From JACCSI01 sp963815285 (lineage in GTDB: Bacteria > Acidobacteriota > Vicinamibacteria > Vicinamibacterales > UBA2999): DNA of 64,000 bases. Below the pieces are notes generated by a model. That model did not search any database. It was not told the DNA's origin and saw nothing but the letters and a program-made list of their open reading frames with translations. How positions within the stretch are numbered: the stretch's first letter is position 1; each line of letters opens with the position of its first letter. Of this stretch, positions 53,964 through 63,090 are shown in pieces. The DNA lies in NCBI GenBank assembly GCA_963815285.1, contig CAWFGB010000008.1, positions 1,302,001 through 1,366,000 of the forward strand, given 5' to 3'. The position numbers were made by a program, and so were the translations under genes.

Positions 53964-55067
53964 CTACCTGCCCACGACCTCGCCGGGCCCGGCGGCGGTC
54001 GTGCGCGCAACGGGGGCCTTTCGGTGAGTCCCTTGTTCATCGACAAGGACCGTTGCTTCGGCAGCGACGTCGGCCGACACCCGCCACGTTTCCTTGAGCC
54101 CCTTGAGCACGGTGGTGTTGATGGAGAGGTACGCCGGAACGACATCCAGCACGTCGCGAATCGGAATCTGCGCGATGTCTTGCCCGCTCAGCACGTCGGC
54201 CACGAGGAACCCCCCCTGGCGTCCGACCTGATAGAAATCGGGTCCGACATCGAACAACGTTCCGCGATCCGGAGCGCCCGGCAGGATGGTGAAGACGGGA
54301 ACGCCCGCGCGCTTCGCAGCCCCGATGACCGATCCTATGGCGGCGATCACGGTGTTGTCGCCGCCCACCCAGATAGCCTGCGCGCTCCGCGCGATGAGCG
54401 AACCGATCGCTTCATTGACGGCGCTCGTGTTGTCGACATTGGCTTCGAGCAGCGTCAGATTCATCTGCTTCGCCGCCTCGCGCGCCTTAATCACGAACGC
54501 GAGCGAGTTCGACTCGGCGGGATTCCATGCGACCCCGACGTGCGCGAGCGTGGGCAGCATCCGGCGCGCGAGCTGGAACGCTCGATCGACGGGCGGAAAG
54601 ATCCCTTGTCCCACGAGATGAGGGGGATGCTTGCGCGGCTCGGCGCGGTCGAGGCCGATACCGGACGCGAATGGGTCGGCTACCAGCGTAAACACGTGGC
54701 GCACCTTGCCGTCACGATTGCTGTTCGCCACGGCCTGCATCGACGGTGTGCTGGACGTGATCACGAGGTCGTAGGCGCCGCCGGTGATCTGGCGCGCGAT
54801 CGCCATGCCAGTAGGCATGTCGCCCTGCGCGTTGAAGCGGTCGATCTTCAGGCGCTCGCCGTCACGGAACCCGCGCTCCGCCAAGGCGTCCATCGTGCCG
54901 CGGATCCCCTCGTCGAGGAGGACGCTGTCTGCGTGCTGGAGCATCGCGACACGGAGCACGGACGACTCCGAGCTCACACGGCGGCCACGGTCGGAGAACA
55001 GCAGAACCGACGAGGTCAGCGCGATCAGAGCGAGGCCGAGTCCGAGACGCCTAACTACGTACAGCAT
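53964..55067 (-). CDS. ABC transporter substrate-binding protein (ABC_sub_bind/TrpX type)
   Basis: A 367-residue protein with an N-terminal membrane segment (about 5-27) that is probably an uncleaved anchor or signal. LRVAMLQHADSVLLDEGIRG, LVITSSTPSMQAVANSNRDG, VFTLVADPFASGIGLDRAE, VGVAWNPAESNSLAFVIKAR and AQAIWVGGDNTVIAAI follow PF04392. It is the first gene of the operon with STAS fusion, permease, ATPase and the partner-switch genes. Ligand probably a small organic molecule such as an aromatic amino acid; this is by family only. A relative lies at 45773. Confidence 0.9.
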   Translation of the reverse strand: MLYVVRRLGLGLALIALTSSVLLFSDRGRRVSSESSVLRVAMLQHADSVLLDEGIRGTMDALAERGFRDGERLKIDRFNAQGDMPTGMAIARQITGGAYDLVITSSTPSMQAVANSNRDGKVRHVFTLVADPFASGIGLDRAEPRKHPPHLVGQGIFPPVDRAFQLARRMLPTLAHVGVAWNPAESNSLAFVIKAREAAKQMNLTLLEANVDNTSAVNEAIGSLIARSAQAIWVGGDNTVIAAIGSVIGAAKRAGVPVFTILPGAPDRGTLFDVGPDFYQVGRQGGFLVADVLSGQDIAQIPIRDVLDVVPAYLSINTTVLKGLKETWRVSADVAAEATVLVDEQGTHRKAPVARTTAAGPGEVVGR

Positions 55068-55487
55068 GTGTCAGCAATTGGTGAGTCTCGTTTGGGTGAT
55101 GGCCGACTGTCAACCGGCAGCGGAGCCTTACGCCCGCAACCGTTGCACGGAACCAACCTCATCCGCGACGCTCTCGTCGCGCTCAGCCAACCCGAGGAGC
55201 TGGTAGCACGACTTCTCGCGGCTAGCCAAGCACGCCCAGCCTCACAGCAGTGATGATCCACAGGCTGACCGAAACGGCACGCTCAGGCTGCACTACTGAC
55301 GAGCCAATCTTGCGAAAGGCTGAGGCGCCTAATCGATCCGGTGGACATGAGTTTCTGAACGCCATTGGTCTTATCGTGATTACCGCCACGCGATGAGCCG
55401 TTGGACGGAAGCGTGCGGCGCTGCTAGATTGACCGCGCGGCAGTTCGTATTCGCTATGAGTTGCAGGACACCGTTTGCGACGAGCGC
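55068..55487. other. Gene-free stretch with repeat copy D
   Basis: It should contain the promoter of the ABC/partner-switch operon. A degenerate copy of the dispersed repeat (ACTACTGACGAGCCAATC, then TTGCGAAAGGC) lies at 55293-55320. No coding signature is seen. Confidence 0.5.
55293..55329 (+). repeat. Dispersed ~40-bp repeat, copy D (partial)
   Basis: Carries the flank ACTACTGAC and GAGCCAATCTTGCGAAAG shared with the copy at 58289, but lacks the second half. Confidence 0.55.
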
Positions 55488-56430
55488 TCAAGCAACGACG
55501 ACACTGCTCGGCGGTGGAAGCCCGTGGGCGCGACGTAACCAAGTGCTTCCCGCGTCCATCGAGACGTAGAGATTGCCGGCGCGATCCGCGACCGCGGCCG
55601 CTGAACCGCGAGTTGCGATGCAGCGCGTATCGGCAATGCCGTCGATCCATCTTGGCAGCCCGTCGCCGACGGGCATGAACGGTCGCCGCGCGCCGATTGG
55701 TCGTCGATAAACTGCGCCCTGCGTTGCGAAGTGGTCCGTGGATGCCGCCACGAGTACGTCGTCACCCAAGAACGCCACGGCAGAGCAATAAGAGGCATGG
55801 AGGCCGTCCTGCTCGACATGCCAGGTTGCTCCTCCGTCTTGACTGATACAGAGCCCAATGCCGGCCGCCGCGATGACAAGATCCGGATCGGTCGGGTGCG
55901 CGCACACCTCGTGGACGTCAGTGTCGATATCGATCGTAGGTTGCCAAGTCGCACCCCTGTCCGTCGAGCGTGCGATGCCCCCAACGTGAACGTTCGCGAG
56001 GAGCACCCTCGCATCCGCCGTGGTTGCTATCGAGCGAACCCCGAGTGGTGGTCCGACGCGCTGGCCGTTGATGACTGGCAGAGCCCGGATACCATGTGTC
56101 TCGACCCGCGACAGACTCGAAGCTGCGAAGTTGTTCGATGTTGCCATTTGCGCTCACGCGCAGGACACGCGCATCGTCTGTCCCGACGTAGATCGCGTCG
56201 GCGACCGGCGCGCAGCACGCCAGTTGAAACTCGCTCGTCGCGAGCGTCAGCCACTCGCCGTCGGAAGTGCGTCGGCGAAGTGAGTGTCCAGAGACAATGG
56301 CGAGAACCCCGCCGTGCCCGTCAGACGCAAGCGCGCTAACCGGCTGGCCGGCAAGCTCTTGGTGGCCGTTCTCGCCAGTGAGAACGAACAACCCATCCAT
56401 GTTGGCCAGGAGTACGGTTCGAGTTGTCAT
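55488..56430 (-). CDS. BNR/beta-propeller protein, frameshifted
   Basis: From the ATG at 56430 the frame reads MTTRTVLLANMDGLFVLTGE and SHSLRRRTSDGEWLTLATSE. Near 56085 it shifts; the second frame continues LPVINGQRVGPPLGVRSIAT, ARSTDRGATWQPTIDIDTDV, CISQDGGATWHVEQDG and LYVSMDAGSTWLRRAHG. The three Asp-box-type S-x-D-x-G-x-T-W motifs identify a sialidase/Ycf48-like propeller of about 314 residues. There is no signal peptide, so it is probably cytoplasmic. A single-base indel breaks it. Function unknown; such proteins often sit beside monooxygenase or reporter-like genes. Confidence 0.75.
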
Positions 56431-56457
56431 CGGCGGATCCCACTCTGCTCCGGCGGA

Positions 56458-57114
56458 TCAGGCAATCACCGCCAAGCGGTGCAGACGGAGCGACGTGACG
56501 GCGAGCCATGCCCACCCCACGAGCACTGCGAACCAGATTCCCAGGATTCCCATTGGGAGCACCATGCCCCCGAAAAATCCCAGCACGACCGCAAGGCCGC
56601 TAAGAAGCGAAAGGCGCGCAAGTGACGACGCGTTTCGGCGCGACATCGCCCGCGCGGCGCAGAAGCAACTGATTGCGAGAAACGTGAACCCCAGAGCTCC
56701 CGCGACGAAGTGGACCAGCCCTGTGGTACTGATCGACGTGGGAGGCCCTGGGGGTGTGCCAGGGGGAAACCCGTCCACCGGATCTGCCGGGAACAGGGCA
56801 GCCACGATCATGGCCGCGCCGAAGGCGCCAAGGAACCACGTCACCGCGCGTGATTTCGGTCCCATCACGCGCCCGAATCCCACAGCGGCGGCGACGACCA
56901 TCAGGCCGGTGAGCACGAAGTTCGCAGTTTGGACCCACCCCGCCGGTCCATTCGCGAGAAGGCTGAGTGGGTGCCGCGCGAGGTCGAAGCCGTCCCGGAG
57001 GAGGGCCTGAATCAGGCCGACCGCGAGATAGAACGGGCCCGCCAGCACCCCGCAGCGGAGCAGGGACCGCGTGGCCGCGGCGCTGCGACCGACTTCCGAC
57101 GCGTTTGATTCCAT
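56458..57114 (-). CDS. DUF998 integral membrane protein
   Basis: A 218-residue protein from the ATG at 57114 (GGAGGAGAG site). About six membrane segments, with GPFYLAVGLIQALLRDGFDL, HPLSLLANGPAGWVQTANFV and LFPADPVDGFPPGTPPG as DUF998 landmarks. The role of this family is unknown. It is divergent from a TetR regulator 58 nt away, a common pair in which the regulator represses the membrane protein. The longer frame to 57375 overlaps the TetR gene and is not used. Confidence 0.88.
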   Translation of the reverse strand: MESNASEVGRSAAATRSLLRCGVLAGPFYLAVGLIQALLRDGFDLARHPLSLLANGPAGWVQTANFVLTGLMVVAAAVGFGRVMGPKSRAVTWFLGAFGAAMIVAALFPADPVDGFPPGTPPGPPTSISTTGLVHFVAGALGFTFLAISCFCAARAMSRRNASSLARLSLLSGLAVVLGFFGGMVLPMGILGIWFAVLVGWAWLAVTSLRLHRLAVIA

Positions 57115-57172
57115 GCTCTCTCCTCCGTCACCGGTAGGCAGCTTATAGCCTAGACGGTATAATACTTTACTC

Positions 57173-57880
57173 ATGAGTGCAATTTCTAGACGGCCGGCAA
57201 AGCGCGCTGGACGGCGCCTTCCGGGGCCGCGTGCGGATGACCCGCGCGTCGTTCGGTCGCGGGCAGCCGTCGTTGAGGCGGCGCGGGCCTTGTTCCTGAG
57301 CAAAGGGTATGCGGGCACGACGATGGAGGAGATCGCGGCGCTGGCGGGCCTCACGAAGCGCACGGTGTACAACAACTACGCCGACAAGGCCGCGCTCTTC
57401 ACTCAGATCGTCATGGACGTCATCGCCTACGCTGAGGAGTTCGCTCGCGGCCTGCACGAGGAGTTCACGGCCAGGGTCACCGCCGCAAACCTGCAACCCA
57501 CTCTCAACGACCTGGGGCGTCGGCTGGCGCTCGCCATCATGCGCCCCGAGGTCGTCGCACTTCGTCGGCTGTTGATTGGCGAGTCGCGCGAGTTCCCGGC
57601 GCTCGGAGCGAAATACTTCGATCGGGCGCCCGGTCAGGTGCTCGAAGCCTTGGCGTCGGGATTCGATCACTTGGGACAGGTCGGGTTGCTGCGCGTGGCC
57701 GACGCGCGCATCGCCGCCGCACAGTTCGCGTATCTCGTAGTGGGTGAACCGCTCGATCGCGCGGTGATCGTCGGGACGACCCCGCCACGGGAGCACGTCA
57801 TCGCCTGCGCGCGGGAAGGGGTGCTGACGTTCCTGGCTCGATATCGGGCTGCGCCCGGCGGCCGCGTGAGAAAAGGATGA
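57173..57880 (+). CDS. TetR/AcrR-family transcriptional regulator
   Basis: A 235-residue regulator. After a basic, Pro-rich tail, VVEAARALFLSKGYAGTTME and EIAALAGLTKRTVYNNYADK form the TetR helix-turn-helix (about 35-80). The C-terminal part (LIGESREFPALGAKYFDRAP) resembles the TetR_C_33/AefR-like ligand domain. Divergent from the DUF998 gene; the imperfect palindrome around 57145-57165 (TATAGCCTAG, ACGGTATA) between the two starts is a candidate operator. It probably controls the membrane protein and itself. Confidence 0.9.
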   Translation: MSAISRRPAKRAGRRLPGPRADDPRVVRSRAAVVEAARALFLSKGYAGTTMEEIAALAGLTKRTVYNNYADKAALFTQIVMDVIAYAEEFARGLHEEFTARVTAANLQPTLNDLGRRLALAIMRPEVVALRRLLIGESREFPALGAKYFDRAPGQVLEALASGFDHLGQVGLLRVADARIAAAQFAYLVVGEPLDRAVIVGTTPPREHVIACAREGVLTFLARYRAAPGGRVRKG

Positions 57881-57937
57881 GGCGCGATGGGGGGTGCTGT
57901 TGCGACAGGCCTTGTGATGGCGGGTTAGAGTAGCGCC

Positions 57938-58234
57938 ATGGAACGCGCATTCGTTGTCTTGCGGTCGCGTGGGCCAGCGTGGGATGACTGGAAGGCGTTG
58001 GAGGCTCAGTCGGACTGGGCGGCGCATGCCGCATTCATGGACGCCTTGTTCGATCAGGGATTCGCTGCCCTCGTCGGTCCGTTGGAGGGCACGCGCGATG
58101 CGCTCCTCATTCTCCGTGCATCCAGCACATCAGAGATTGTTGAGCGTCTTGGTTCAGATCCGTGGACGACCAACGGCCTCCTCGTTACGAAGCAGATCAG
58201 TCCCTGGCAAATACGACTCGGCACGCTGGAGTAG
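57938..58234 (+). CDS. YciI-like protein
   Basis: A 98-residue protein, MERAFVVLRSRGPAWDDWKA, with HAAFMDALFDQGFAALVGPL, ILRASSTSEIVERLGSDPW and a last strand WQIRLGTLE. This is the ferredoxin-like alpha/beta fold of YCII-related proteins; the usual catalytic-looking His/Asp pair is represented by H31 and D111-type positions only in part. Function of such stand-alone copies is unknown. It follows the TetR gene by 57 nt on the same strand and may be read with it. Confidence 0.8.
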   Translation: MERAFVVLRSRGPAWDDWKALEAQSDWAAHAAFMDALFDQGFAALVGPLEGTRDALLILRASSTSEIVERLGSDPWTTNGLLVTKQISPWQIRLGTLE

Positions 58235-58285
58235 CGAGCCCATCGAGTACGCGAAATGATCGGTCGCAGGGATTCGAACCCTCAA

Positions 58286-58340
58286 GCCGCACTACTGACG
58301 AGCAAGTTGCGAAAATCGTCCAGTACGGTGAGCCAATCTC
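58286..58340 (+). repeat. Dispersed ~40-bp repeat, copy E, beside a tRNA T-arm-like motif
   Basis: Reads ACTACTGACGAGCAAGTTGC, GAAAATCGTCCAGTACGG, TGAGCCAATC. It ends exactly where the IS481-like relic begins (58341). Just before it, 58264-58280 holds CAGGGATTCGAACCCTC, which in reverse looks like a tRNA T arm, but no other tRNA part is found. Confidence 0.75.
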
Positions 58341-58493
58341 CACGGCGTGAACCGGGCTGATCGCCGGCGGATGGGGCCCGGTGAACTGCTGCCGCAGCTT
58401 CTCGCGGATCTTGGGCGCGCCACAGCTTGGATACTTGCGCTTCAGCCGGACGAGAGAGTCCCGAATCAGGACGGCGTGATAATCTCCCAGCAT
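58341..58493 (-). pseudogene. IS481-like transposase, N-terminal relic
   Basis: The minus strand reads LIRDSLVRLKRKYPSCGAPK, IREKLRQQFTGPHPPAISPV and HAV, the helix-turn-helix region of IS481-group transposases (RYPxWGAPKIREKL). It is cut off at the dispersed repeat. The C-terminal half of a similar transposase lies 48 kb away at 10041-10440. Confidence 0.75.
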
Positions 58494-58513
58494 CTTCTTG
58501 CGGGGATCCTCGC

Positions 58514-59200
58514 ATGCTGATCAACAGAGCGAGTTTGGCGGAGACGCTTGACGCCATCAATGCGGCACTCTTCGACGGCCGCACAATCGCGGCGGTTGAA
58601 CGCGGTCAGGCCGCACGGTGGATCGCCGGCCGCCAGGGGTTGCCCGGGGCCTACGGAGGCACCTTCGCTGGCTTCGCCTCCGAACGCTCGAAGGGCATTG
58701 TCCTGTTTACTGGTGAGCGCATCGCCTCGGCATCTGCACGTCACATCCTGGGCGAGGAAGCCTCGCGCGCGCTGAGGCAACTACGCGTGCGCGATCTCAA
58801 CGTGACGCGCGCTCTGGAAAGTGCTGACGATGGCTTGATGCGATGCCTCGCGCGGGCAGCGGAGGACCCGCGCAATGGCAATCCCGGTCTTTACTGTTGC
58901 GGCAAGTGCAGCGTGGGCCTCTGGCGCAACCTCCTCGCGGGCGGCCTCGATCGGCACGAAGAGAGATTGCGACGCGGTGCGTCACATCTGCGATCGGTGC
59001 GCGACGGCGAACATCAATGGCGGAGATTCCCTTTCTGGTACACGGTGCTGGCACTGAGCGAGATGGACAGCACCGAAGCCAGAGCGGAGTTGAAGTATGC
59101 GGCGCCCGCGCTCGAACGCGCCGCGACCGCACGAGTCCCGTCGGCGCGTTATGCGCGACGTCGACACGAGTTAGCCGTTCGAACGCTGAAAAGCCTTTAG
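58514..59200 (+). CDS. Hypothetical protein with CCGKC motif
   Basis: A 228-residue soluble protein from the ATG at 58514. MLINRASLAETLDAINAALF and GRTIAAVERGQAARWIAGRQ open it, LYCCGKCSVGLWRNLLAG holds a CCxxC motif at 128-132 that could bind a metal, and RFPFWYTVLALSEMDS with LKYAAPALERAATARV gives a helical C-terminus like an ARM/HEAT-type repeat. I do not recognise a named family. The frame extends upstream to 58427 through the IS relic, so the start is chosen after it. The reading frame is intact. Confidence 0.7.
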   Translation: MLINRASLAETLDAINAALFDGRTIAAVERGQAARWIAGRQGLPGAYGGTFAGFASERSKGIVLFTGERIASASARHILGEEASRALRQLRVRDLNVTRALESADDGLMRCLARAAEDPRNGNPGLYCCGKCSVGLWRNLLAGGLDRHEERLRRGASHLRSVRDGEHQWRRFPFWYTVLALSEMDSTEARAELKYAAPALERAATARVPSARYARRRHELAVRTLKSL

Positions 59201-59530
59201 CACATCAACGCCGCGCTCCGGATGAGCCGGTTGCGAAAGTTGTCCCAACGGGGCCGCGATCCGTCGTGCCATTACGACAGACGCCAGTTTCTTTCCCGCC
59301 ATTATTCGATATCGACAACGCCACGCGGAGAGTGCAGGAGAGCGCCACGGCTACCGGACGCAAAAGCGGCGACCGGTGCTCCCGCCGGCTGATGTTGTCG
59401 AGAGGTGCGACATTGCGGTGATGTCGCCGGAATGCCCGCCGTTCGGCCGCAATTCTCAGGACTTTCTCAGGACTTTTTGAGGCATGCCGACTAGGGATAC
59501 TCTCTGGAGCGGCGGAATCCGATATAAGAG
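59201..59530. other. Gap with repeat copy F and a short direct repeat
   Basis: The dispersed repeat lies at 59212-59254. At 59454-59477 a 12-base unit CTCAGGACTTT occurs twice in tandem, then GAGG. It should hold the promoter of kup. Confidence 0.5.
59212..59254 (+). repeat. Dispersed ~40-bp repeat, copy F (degenerate)
   Basis: Reads CGCTCCGGATGAGCCGG, TTGCGAAAGTTGTCCCAACG. It starts 12 nt after the stop codon of the CCGKC protein gene. Confidence 0.65.
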
Positions 59531-61549
59531 TTGTTCGGTCACACACGCCAAAGACGCCCAGCCGGCGTCGCGGGGGACCCATTCGATAGGGGCGCAACCG
59601 GAGCGATCTCCGGAAGAGGACTTCCAACCTCGAGCCCGTCAGCTAACCCCGTCGGCGGAATTGGAGGCATTCTGGCAAGCACCGGCGCGGCCCCCCGCAG
59701 GCTTTTTCCGCTCACGTTGACCGCAATTGGCGTCGTCTACGGCGACATCGGCACAAGTCCGCTGTACGCCATGCGCGAGTGCTTCTTCGGCTCTCATTCC
59801 GTACCCGCAACTCACGAGAACGTGCTCGGCGTACTGTCGTTGATCATCTACTCGCTCTTGCTCGTGATCTCGATCAAGTACATCGCCATCGTGATGCGGG
59901 CGGACAACCAGGGCGAAGGCGGCATCCTCGCGCTCACGGCCTTGCTTCCAGAACGCAACGGGAACGGTGCGGGCTGGCCTGCCCTGGTCCTCCTGGGCAT
60001 TTTCGGCGCGGCGTTGCTCTACGGCGACGGCATGATCACACCGGCGATTACGGTCCTGGGTGCCGTCGAAGGGCTCAAGGTTGCGACGCCATTCTTCGAT
60101 CCGTATGTCGTGCCGATTGCAGTCGTGATTCTAATCGGGGTATTCGCGATTCAGCGTCACGGCACACACCGCGTGGGAGGCCTGTTCGGACCCATCATGG
60201 TGGCGTGGTTCATCGCGATCGCCGTCCTCGGCATCGCCCAGATGATCCGGCAACCAGTCGTCCTCACGGCTGTCGACCCGCGTCACGCGATCTCATTCTT
60301 CGGCGAGCATGGATGGCATGGCTTTGCGGTGCTCGGCGCTGTGTTCCTCGTGGTCACGGGTGGAGAGGCGCTTTATGCCGACATGGGCCACTTCGGCAAG
60401 CGGCCGATTCGATACGCGTGGTTCAGCCTCGTCCTGCCGGCGCTGCTGCTGAACTATTTCGGCCAGGGAGCGTTGCTGCTGACGAATCCCGCAGCCGCGG
60501 AGCAGCCGTTTTTTCTCCTTGCACCTGGATGGGCCTTGCTGCCGATGGTCGGCCTCGCGAGCGCGGCGGCGATCATCGCGTCGCAGGCGCTGATCTCTGG
60601 CGCGTTCTCTCTGACGCAGCAAGCCATCCAACTCGGATACTGTCCCCGGCTTGATATCGAGCACACGTCGCACCATGAGATCGGGCAGGTCTATGTGCCG
60701 CAGGTGAACTGGGCCCTGATGCTCAGCACGATTGCGATCGTGATCGGGTTCGGCTCGTCAACCGCGCTCGCCGCAGCGTACGGCATAGCCGTGACGCTGA
60801 CGATGGTGATCACGGCGGTGCTGCTCCAAGTCGTTGCGACTGAGCGCTGGGGGTGGCCGCCTGCGGTCGCATATACGGTGACGGGCATTTTTCTGACCAT
60901 TGACCTCGCATTTTTCGGGGCCAACGCTTTGAAGATCGCGCACGGAGGCTGGCTGCCATTGGTCATCGGTGGCCTGCTGTTCACGTTGATGACGACCTGG
61001 AAGACCGGACGACAGATCGTCGCGGCCCGGCTAACCGCGCGCGCGATTCCGATTGAGGAGTTCCTCGCCGCCGTCGACGCGACGCCGCCAGCGCGCGTTC
61101 CTGGCACAGCCGTGTTCATGACCGCGCAGCCACGAGGAACGCCTCCGGCACTCGCGCATAATCTCCGCTACAACAAGGTCCTTCACGAGCACGTCGTGAC
61201 CCTGATGGTCACCACTCAACCGATTCCTCACGTCCCGGGAGATCAGCGAGTGGTAGTCCGCCCGCTGGGTCACGGCGTTTTCGATGTCATTGCGCGCTAC
61301 GGGTTCATGGAAGATCCGAATGTGCCGGAGGCCCTCGGGCGTGCGAAGGAGCACGGCCTTGAACTGGACGAAGCGGACATCACCTATTTCCTTGGGCGAG
61401 AAACGCTGATCGTCACGCGGGCGACAGGCATGGCCACCTGGAGGGAGAAGCTGTTCGTGCTGATGGCTCGAAACGCCGTGCGGGCGACGACGTTCTTCAG
61501 GCTCCCGCCGGAGCGTGTCGTCGAACTCGGCGTGCAAGTGGAGATCTGA
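59531..61549 (+). CDS. kup: Kup-family potassium transporter
   Basis: A 672-residue protein with 12 membrane segments. LTAIGVVYGDIGTSPLYAMR is the family opening, ALLYGDGMITPAITVLGAVE, GGEALYADMGHFGKRPIRYA and SQALISGAFSLTQQAIQLGY are core signatures, and a cytoplasmic domain of about 190 residues closes it. It takes up K+ with protons. The only possible start in frame is the TTG at 59531, preceded by a stop, which gives an unusually long Pro/Gly-rich N-terminal tail of about 55 residues. Two KdpD/KdpE-type regulators follow on the same strand. Confidence 0.93.
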   Translation: MFGHTRQRRPAGVAGDPFDRGATGAISGRGLPTSSPSANPVGGIGGILASTGAAPRRLFPLTLTAIGVVYGDIGTSPLYAMRECFFGSHSVPATHENVLGVLSLIIYSLLLVISIKYIAIVMRADNQGEGGILALTALLPERNGNGAGWPALVLLGIFGAALLYGDGMITPAITVLGAVEGLKVATPFFDPYVVPIAVVILIGVFAIQRHGTHRVGGLFGPIMVAWFIAIAVLGIAQMIRQPVVLTAVDPRHAISFFGEHGWHGFAVLGAVFLVVTGGEALYADMGHFGKRPIRYAWFSLVLPALLLNYFGQGALLLTNPAAAEQPFFLLAPGWALLPMVGLASAAAIIASQALISGAFSLTQQAIQLGYCPRLDIEHTSHHEIGQVYVPQVNWALMLSTIAIVIGFGSSTALAAAYGIAVTLTMVITAVLLQVVATERWGWPPAVAYTVTGIFLTIDLAFFGANALKIAHGGWLPLVIGGLLFTLMTTWKTGRQIVAARLTARAIPIEEFLAAVDATPPARVPGTAVFMTAQPRGTPPALAHNLRYNKVLHEHVVTLMVTTQPIPHVPGDQRVVVRPLGHGVFDVIARYGFMEDPNVPEALGRAKEHGLELDEADITYFLGRETLIVTRATGMATWREKLFVLMARNAVRATTFFRLPPERVVELGVQVEI

Positions 61550-61565
61550 GGGGGGCCAGCCGGCC

Positions 61566-63090
61566 ATGACTTCAGCTGCCCGCTCAGACGCTCCCCGTCT
61601 CGTCGTCGCATCCATCGCCGTCGCTGTCGTCACGTTGGTCCTTGGATGGTGGCTGCGCGTGTCGAACGCGGCAATCGTTTCCACGACCTACCTGATGGTC
61701 GTGCTCCTGGTGGCCGCCACGTCGCGACTCCGGGTGGCCGTTATGACGTCAGTCGCGGCCATGCTCTGCCTCAATTTCTTCTTCCTGCCGCCTGTCGGCA
61801 CGTTCACCATTGCAGACCCGCAGAACTGGGTCGGCGCTGTTCGCGTTTCTCGCTGTCAGCCTCGTGGCGAGCAACCTGTCGGCGGCGGCGCGCGCGCGGG
61901 CGGATGAAGCCCTCGGACGCCGGAATGAGCTGGCGCGCCTCTTCGATCTCAGTCGCGATGTGCTGCAGATGACGGAGAGCCGCGAAGCGCTCTCGGTGCT
62001 CGCACGCTCAATCGCACGCCGATTCGACCTGGAGTTCGTCGCCATCGCCGTGCCACGTGAAGGCGACTGGGATGTGTATGAGTCGGGCGGTCAGTCGATC
62101 GCCATCGACAGACGAGAACTGGCGAGCGCGTTCGCTGCGGCCCAGGCGACGCTCGAGTTTGACGCCTACGCTCGAACCTATGCCGGTCACAGGACGACCA
62201 CGACTGACGGCCATGTCCTTCGGCTCGTGCCCCTGCGAGTCGGAACAAAGCCTATTGGCGTGCTCGCAGCCACCGGCAGACCTGTCGAGCCCGGTACCCT
62301 CGATACGCTCGCCGGGGTAGTCGCGATCGCCATCGAGCGTGCCCAGTTTTTGGAGGAGCGAAAGGCTGGCGAGCTGACGCGCCAGAGCGAACAACTGAAG
62401 ACGGCGTTGCTCGCCTCGCTGAGCCACGACCTTCGGACACCGCTGACCGCGATCCGCATTGCCGCGAGCAACATCAAAGCCTCGGAGCTCGCGCGTGACG
62501 AGCGCCTCGAGCAGAGCGACCTGATACTGGCAGAGGTCGAACGCCTGACGCGGTTGTTCCAGAATCTACTCGAGATGGCCCGCATCGATGCGGGCGGCAT
62601 TCCCACGGAGTCGCGGTGGGCGCATCCTTCGGAGATTGTGGCGGCCGCACGCGACCAGGTTGAGCAGGCGCTGCACGGTCACCACCTGGAAGTCACAATA
62701 GAGCCGGACATACCCGTACACTTGGATCCTCGGCTGACCGCCACCGCCCTCGCGCACCTGTTGGAGAACGCAGCTCAGTACTCGCCGGCCGGATCGGTCC
62801 TGAACGTCAGCGCTGGCGTCGGGCAAGATGGGCTCGTCATTCAGGTTCGCGATCATGGTCCGGGGATCGCTCAAGCAGACCTTCCGCATCTGTTCGAGCG
62901 GTTCTACCGTGGCGCTCCGGCGAAGTCGCGAACGTCGGGTACGGGAATGGGCTTGTGGATCGCTCGAGGCCTGCTGGCCGTGCAGAATGGGCGGGTCTGG
63001 GCTGAGAACTGCGCGGACGGGGGAGCGGAATTCACCCTCGTCGTCCCCGGAACTGCACAGGAATTGACATCGCCGACTTCGCCGACATGA
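61566..63090 (+). CDS. KdpD-like sensor histidine kinase, frameshifted
   Basis: From the ATG at 61566 the frame holds membrane segments of a DUF4118 domain (LVVASIAVAVVTLVLGWWL, VAAMLCLNFFFLPPVGTFTI). One extra base near 61832 shifts it; the second frame continues ALFAFLAVSLVASNLSAAAR, a GAF-like domain, HisKA with LLASLSHDLRTPLTAIRIAA, and HATPase with LLENAAQYSPAGS, GPGIAQADLPHLFERFYRGA. It lacks the KdpD Usp/N-terminal sensor domain, so it is a short KdpD-like type. The stop overlaps the regulator start (ATGA). The indel may be real or a sequence error. Confidence 0.85.

Noticed and set aside
58255..58285. Possible tRNA gene (T-arm-like sequence)
   Set aside because: Only a T-stem-loop pattern is present. 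No anticodon arm or acceptor stem pairs with it.
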